Origin: Mesorhizobium japonicum MAFF 303099
GTDB taxonomy: Bacteria > Pseudomonadota > Alphaproteobacteria > Rhizobiales > Rhizobiaceae
Length of the DNA stretch: 64,000 nt
Reading direction: 5' to 3'
Assembly: GCF_000009625.1 (NCBI RefSeq)
Contig: NC_002678.2
Span: 3,380,001 to 3,444,000, forward strand
Made by a program: the position numbers and the translations under genes. This document shows, one piece after another, positions 60,441 through 64,000 of the stretch (the first letter of the stretch is position 1; each line of letters opens with the position of its first letter). The notes below the pieces were generated by a model. The model was given only the letters and a program-made list of their open reading frames with translations, had not been told where the DNA came from and did not search any database.

Positions 60441-61115
60441 ATGAACCCACCCATTCTCGAACGCGATCCGTCCGACCCGCAGAAAGAGAAGAAGGAAGGC
60501 GTCAATCCCGTGCTCAAGCTGGTGCTGGAGCTAGGGCCGCTGCTGGTCTTCTTCTTCGCCAATGCGCGCGGCGAGTGGCTGGTGCAGAAATTCCCTGTTT
60601 TGGGCGAATTCGGCGGCCCGATCTTCGTCGCCACCGGCCTGTTCATGGCCGCCACGGCCATCGCGCTGATCGCCTCATGGCTGCTGACGCGCACGCTGCC
60701 GATCATGCCGATGGTGTCGGGCGTCGTCGTCTTCATCTTCGGCGCGCTGACGCTCTATCTGCAGGATGACATCTTCATCAAGATGAAGCCGACCATCGTC
60801 AACACGCTGTTCGGCGGCGTGCTGCTCGGCGGCCTCTACTTCGGCAGATCGCTGCTTGGCTATGTCTTCGATTCGGCCTTCAGGCTCGATGCCGAAGGCT
60901 GGCGCAAGCTCACCTTCCGCTGGGGCCTGTTCTTCCTTTTCCTGGCCGTCGTCAACGAAGTGGTGTGGCGCAATTTTTCCACCGACGCCTGGGTTACCTT
61001 CAAGGTCTGGGGCATCATGCCGATCACGCTTCTGTTCACTTTCAGCCAGATGCCGCTGATCCTGCGCCATTCGCTGGACGACAAGGCAAGCGGGGAAGAG
61101 AAGGCTGGCAAGTAG
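60441..61115 (+). CDS. yciB: YciB/IspZ inner-membrane septation protein
   Basis: The 224-residue protein has five to six membrane helices. Family motifs are [63 protein letters not shown] (landmarks at residues about 87-117), [17 protein letters not shown] and [19 protein letters not shown]. YciB proteins help septation and membrane homeostasis. It lies 45 bp after ftsY on the same strand. Confidence 0.92.
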   Translation: MNPPILERDPSDPQKEKKEGVNPVLKLVLELGPLLVFFFANARGEWLVQKFPVLGEFGGPIFVATGLFMAATAIALIASWLLTRTLPIMPMVSGVVVFIFGALTLYLQDDIFIKMKPTIVNTLFGGVLLGGLYFGRSLLGYVFDSAFRLDAEGWRKLTFRWGLFFLFLAVVNEVVWRNFSTDAWVTFKVWGIMPITLLFTFSQMPLILRHSLDDKASGEEKAGK

Positions 61116-61133
61116 GCAAACAGGGAGAGGGCC

Positions 61134-61754
61134 ATGGAATTCGTCACCACGCACGAAGAGCTGAGGACGATCTACAAGACGCCACGGCCTACCGACGGTT
61201 CCATCCGCAAGGAGCTGAAGGCACTCGACGGCCACTGCCGCTCCTTCATCGGCAAGAGCCCCTTCGTGCTGATCGGCTCGTCCGACGGCGAAGGCAATGC
61301 CGACGTGACGCCGAAAGGTGACAAGCCGGGCTTCGCCGCCATTCTCGACGACAGGACCATCGCCATCCCCGACCGGCCCGGCAACAACCGGCTGGACACG
61401 CTGGAGAACATCCTGCGCAATCCCTCGGTCGGACTGCTCTTCCTCATCCCCGGCATGAACGAGACGCTGCGCGTCAATGGCGATGCCCGCATCACCGTCG
61501 ACGCCGGTTTGCGCGAGCGCCTCGCCGTCGACGGCAAGGAGCCGCAAAGCGTCACCGTGGTCACGGTCAAGGCGGCCTACATGCATTGCGCCAAGGCCTT
61601 CATGCGCTCCGATCTGTGGAAGCCGGACACTTGGTACGACCGCGCGACGCTGCCGACGCTCGGCCAGATCCTGCGCGACCAGCTGGTGGTTGCCGATTCG
61701 GCCGAGGCGACCGACCGCTGGCTCGACGAGGAATACAAGCAGACGATGTGGTAG
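61134..61754 (+). CDS. Pyridoxamine 5'-phosphate oxidase family protein (MSMEG_1061-like)
   Basis: The 206-residue split-barrel flavoprotein has KSPFVLIGSSDGEGNADVTPKGDKPGF (residues about 41-67), IAIPDRPGNNRLDTLENIL, SVGLLFLIPGMNETLRVNGDA and a C-terminal YMHCAKAFMRSDLWKPDTW. These mark the FMN-binding PPOX branch seen in MSMEG_1061-type proteins, not true PdxH. The substrate is unknown. It begins 18 bp after yciB and GGGAGAGGG precedes the ATG. Confidence 0.86.
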   Translation: MEFVTTHEELRTIYKTPRPTDGSIRKELKALDGHCRSFIGKSPFVLIGSSDGEGNADVTPKGDKPGFAAILDDRTIAIPDRPGNNRLDTLENILRNPSVGLLFLIPGMNETLRVNGDARITVDAGLRERLAVDGKEPQSVTVVTVKAAYMHCAKAFMRSDLWKPDTWYDRATLPTLGQILRDQLVVADSAEATDRWLDEEYKQTMW

Positions 61755-61790
61755 GTTTCCCAGCGATTCGCGCCGGACCGATCCCACGCT

Positions 61791-62324
61791 GTGCTGAACC
61801 TTCTCGCCATCTCCGGCAGCCTGCGGGCCGCCTCCACCAATTCTGCCCTGGTCGCGGCACTGGCGCGCAACGCGCCGGCGGGCTGCCGCGTCACCGTCTA
61901 TGACGGGCTCAGCCGTCTGCCGATCTTCAATCCCGACGACGAGGGCGAGCGCACGCCGAGCGAAGCGGCCGAATTCATCGATGCCGTCACCGGCGCCGAC
62001 GGCATCATCGTCTCCTGCCCCGAATATGCCCATGGCGTGCCGGGCGGACTGAAGAACGCGCTCGACTGGCTGGTCTCGCGCGACGCCGCCGTCGCCAAGC
62101 CCGCCATGCTGGCCCACGCCTCGCCGCGCTCGCTGTTCGCCCGTGCCGCGCTGGCTGAGATCATGCGGACGATGTCGTTCGCGATGTATGATGGTGGGCT
62201 GGAAATTGCCCTGCTGGGGAAGAAGCCGCCGGAGGTGGAGGGCATCCTTGCGGAGCCGGGAAATGTGGTGGCGATGCGCGATGCGGTGCAGGGTTTCGCG
62301 GAGTTCATACGCGGGCAAACATAG
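61791..62324 (+). CDS. NADPH-dependent FMN reductase family protein
   Basis: The 177-residue flavodoxin-fold protein has LLAISGSLRAASTNSALVAAL (FMN phosphate loop), LPIFNPDDEGE, GIIVSCPEYAHGVPGGLKNALDWLV and a C-terminal helix. The start codon is GTG. It probably reduces FMN, quinones or azo-type substrates. It is 36 bp downstream of the PPOX-family gene, so two flavin enzymes are likely co-expressed. Confidence 0.88.
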   Translation: MLNLLAISGSLRAASTNSALVAALARNAPAGCRVTVYDGLSRLPIFNPDDEGERTPSEAAEFIDAVTGADGIIVSCPEYAHGVPGGLKNALDWLVSRDAAVAKPAMLAHASPRSLFARAALAEIMRTMSFAMYDGGLEIALLGKKPPEVEGILAEPGNVVAMRDAVQGFAEFIRGQT

Positions 62325-62325
62325 G

Positions 62326-62482
62326 GTCGTCATCCTAGGGCGCAAGGAACGAAGCGACGCAGCGCAGACCCTAGGATCCATGCCGTGACGTCAAGGCATT
62401 GCAATCCTTACAGAATTCTGCACCGCAGCACTCCACGTCGGAGGTCACGGCATGGATCCTCGGGTCAAGCCCGAGGATGACG
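62326..62482. repeat. Multi-hairpin intergenic repeat
   Basis: A 17-bp perfect inverted repeat, AGGATCCATGCCGTGAC (62373-62389) and GTCACGGCATGGATCCT (62444-62460), is flanked by smaller hairpins TCCTAGGG/CCCTAGGA and CTCGGGTCAAGCCCGAG. Outer GTCATCCT and AGGATGAC ends complete the element. Related short pieces occur near 2014-2128 and 38808-38838. Confidence 0.8.
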
Positions 62483-62520
62483 AAGGAAAGGGTGCGCCCG
62501 CAGTCAAACGTCGCAACGCC

Positions 62521-62727
62521 CTACCCCTTCCGCAGCGTCTCGACATCGGTCTTGCCGACATACCAGTCCCGCGCGTTGACCTCCTCGAACACCACCCAGA
62601 CATCGTCATTGCCAAGTCCGGTGGCCTCCATGATGGCCGCCGTGACCTTCTTGGCGATGTCAGCCTTCTTGCCTGCCGGATCGGCGGCTATCACTTCCTT
62701 GACGATGCGGATGTTGACGAATGGCAT
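62521..62727 (-). CDS. 4-Oxalocrotonate tautomerase family protein
   Basis: The 68-residue protein starts MPFVNIRIVKEV, so Met removal exposes the catalytic Pro1 of the tautomerase superfamily. KKADIAKKVTAAIMEATG and DDVWVVFEEVNARDWYVGKTD are typical. It may catalyse keto-enol tautomerisation of aromatic breakdown products. It is a stand-alone gene and its substrate is unknown. GGAGG precedes the start. Confidence 0.9.
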   Translation of the reverse strand: MPFVNIRIVKEVIAADPAGKKADIAKKVTAAIMEATGLGNDDVWVVFEEVNARDWYVGKTDVETLRKG

Positions 62728-62759
62728 GACGACCTCCTTTTCAAATAGCTAGCGCCGCT

Positions 62760-62904
62760 GAGAGACCGTTTCGAAATTCGCTCTGGCGAGACATATGATG
62801 GTGGTTTCGAGAACCGGAGCGCAGCGGACATTTGGGTCCGTGAGCACCGGAAGCGCAGAAAACGCCTTCAGATGGCCGCCAGAGTAGAGTTTCCAAACGG
62901 TCTC

Positions 62905-62906
<2 letters not shown>
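62760..62906. repeat. Long inverted-repeat element at the end of the SMP-30 gene
   Basis: Twelve-base perfect arms GAGAGACCGTTT (62760-62771) and AAACGGTCTCTC (62895-62906) enclose about 120 bp of smaller dyads such as GGACATTTGGGTCC. The right arm overlaps the stop codon of the SMP-30 gene. It looks like a further family of rhizobial intergenic repeats. Confidence 0.7.
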
Positions 62907-63825
<919 letters not shown>

Positions 63826-63836
63826 GCATTTTCCTC

Positions 63837-63856
63837 CCAGCATCACGTGATGCTGG
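63837..63856. promoter_or_regulatory. Perfect 20-bp palindrome, candidate operator of the SMP-30 gene
   Basis: CCAGCATCACGTGATGCTGG is fully symmetric, centred 22 bp before the SMP-30 start and touching its ribosome site. Position and symmetry suggest a repressor site (GntR-, IclR- or LacI-type cannot be told apart) or an RNA hairpin hiding the ribosome site. Confidence 0.55.
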
Positions 63857-64000
63857 ATCAAGCCAGCCCGCGATCGATCTGGCAAGACGCGGCCTTCGCA
63901 ATTTGTATGACAAAACAGGGAGGAAACCGCCGTGCGACCGGGGCTGGCCCACGACCGGCCATGCAGGACGCGCCTTAGGACTCGATTAACCGGCTATGCG

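Overview
The window is chromosomal backbone DNA of an alphaproteobacterium of the order Hyphomicrobiales, most likely a Mesorhizobium or close relative. This rests on high GC content, the sdhCDAB and mdh-sucCDAB-lpd layouts, a close homologue of Brucella Omp19, a CenR/OtpR-type response regulator, and many short palindromic intergenic repeats of the kind scattered through rhizobial genomes. The genus is inferred from gene content, not from a marker gene. No rRNA, tRNA, CRISPR array, plasmid or phage genes were seen.

Layout. Positions 1-7.2 kb carry envelope and division genes: an L,D-transpeptidase (cut by the window edge), a cenR-like regulator, a cyclic-nucleotide-binding protein, exonuclease III, lolA and ftsK. 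From 7.3 to 14.9 kb lie glnK-amtB behind a recognisable sigma-54 promoter, tesB, a UbiH-family hydroxylase, small stress and hypothetical genes, osmC and yceH. From 15 to 18 kb is an irregular stretch: an MdoB/OpgB-like sulfatase-fold gene and a nucleotidyltransferase, with a decayed second copy of yceH between them. The sdhC-sdhD-sdhA-DUF3052-sdhB operon fills 18-21.8 kb. Two tandem diguanylate cyclases and leuC follow. At 27.8-28.9 kb an IS110-family element has split an intergenic palindromic repeat. Then come a methyltransferase, parts of an amino-acid ABC transporter, ohr-ohrR, rplS, a TSUP transporter, trmD-rimM, xerC, a TraB/GumN protein and a DUF2867 gene. From 38.8 to 51.3 kb the minus strand carries the TCA-cycle cluster mdh-sucC-(cupin, DUF1579)-sucD-(unknown)-sucA-sucB-(two unknowns, SDR)-lpd. 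The last part holds zapE, an omp19 homologue, an MBL-fold hydrolase, a dapF-mtaB-ftsY-yciB run, small redox genes and an SMP-30 family gene.

Main discovery. The 189-nt leader of the IS110 element can be read directly as a bridge RNA. It contains two guide-bearing loops. One loop carries 7-nt segments matching both sides of the insertion site. The other carries 8-nt segments matching the element's own right and left ends. Together with the split host repeat this fixes the IS at 27811-28947 (1137 bp) with a CT core dinucleotide at each junction, and shows that the guide addresses a repeated intergenic palindrome. The transposase has no stop inside the element and has Thr where the family usually has its catalytic Ser.

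Other notable signals are partial duplications of yceH and of a TraB gene 3' end that bracket accessory genes, an array of hairpin-forming 23-bp repeats before dapF, a perfect 20-bp palindrome at the SMP-30 gene start, accessory genes threaded through the TCA operon, and a 74-residue membrane protein coupled to a YCII-domain gene.
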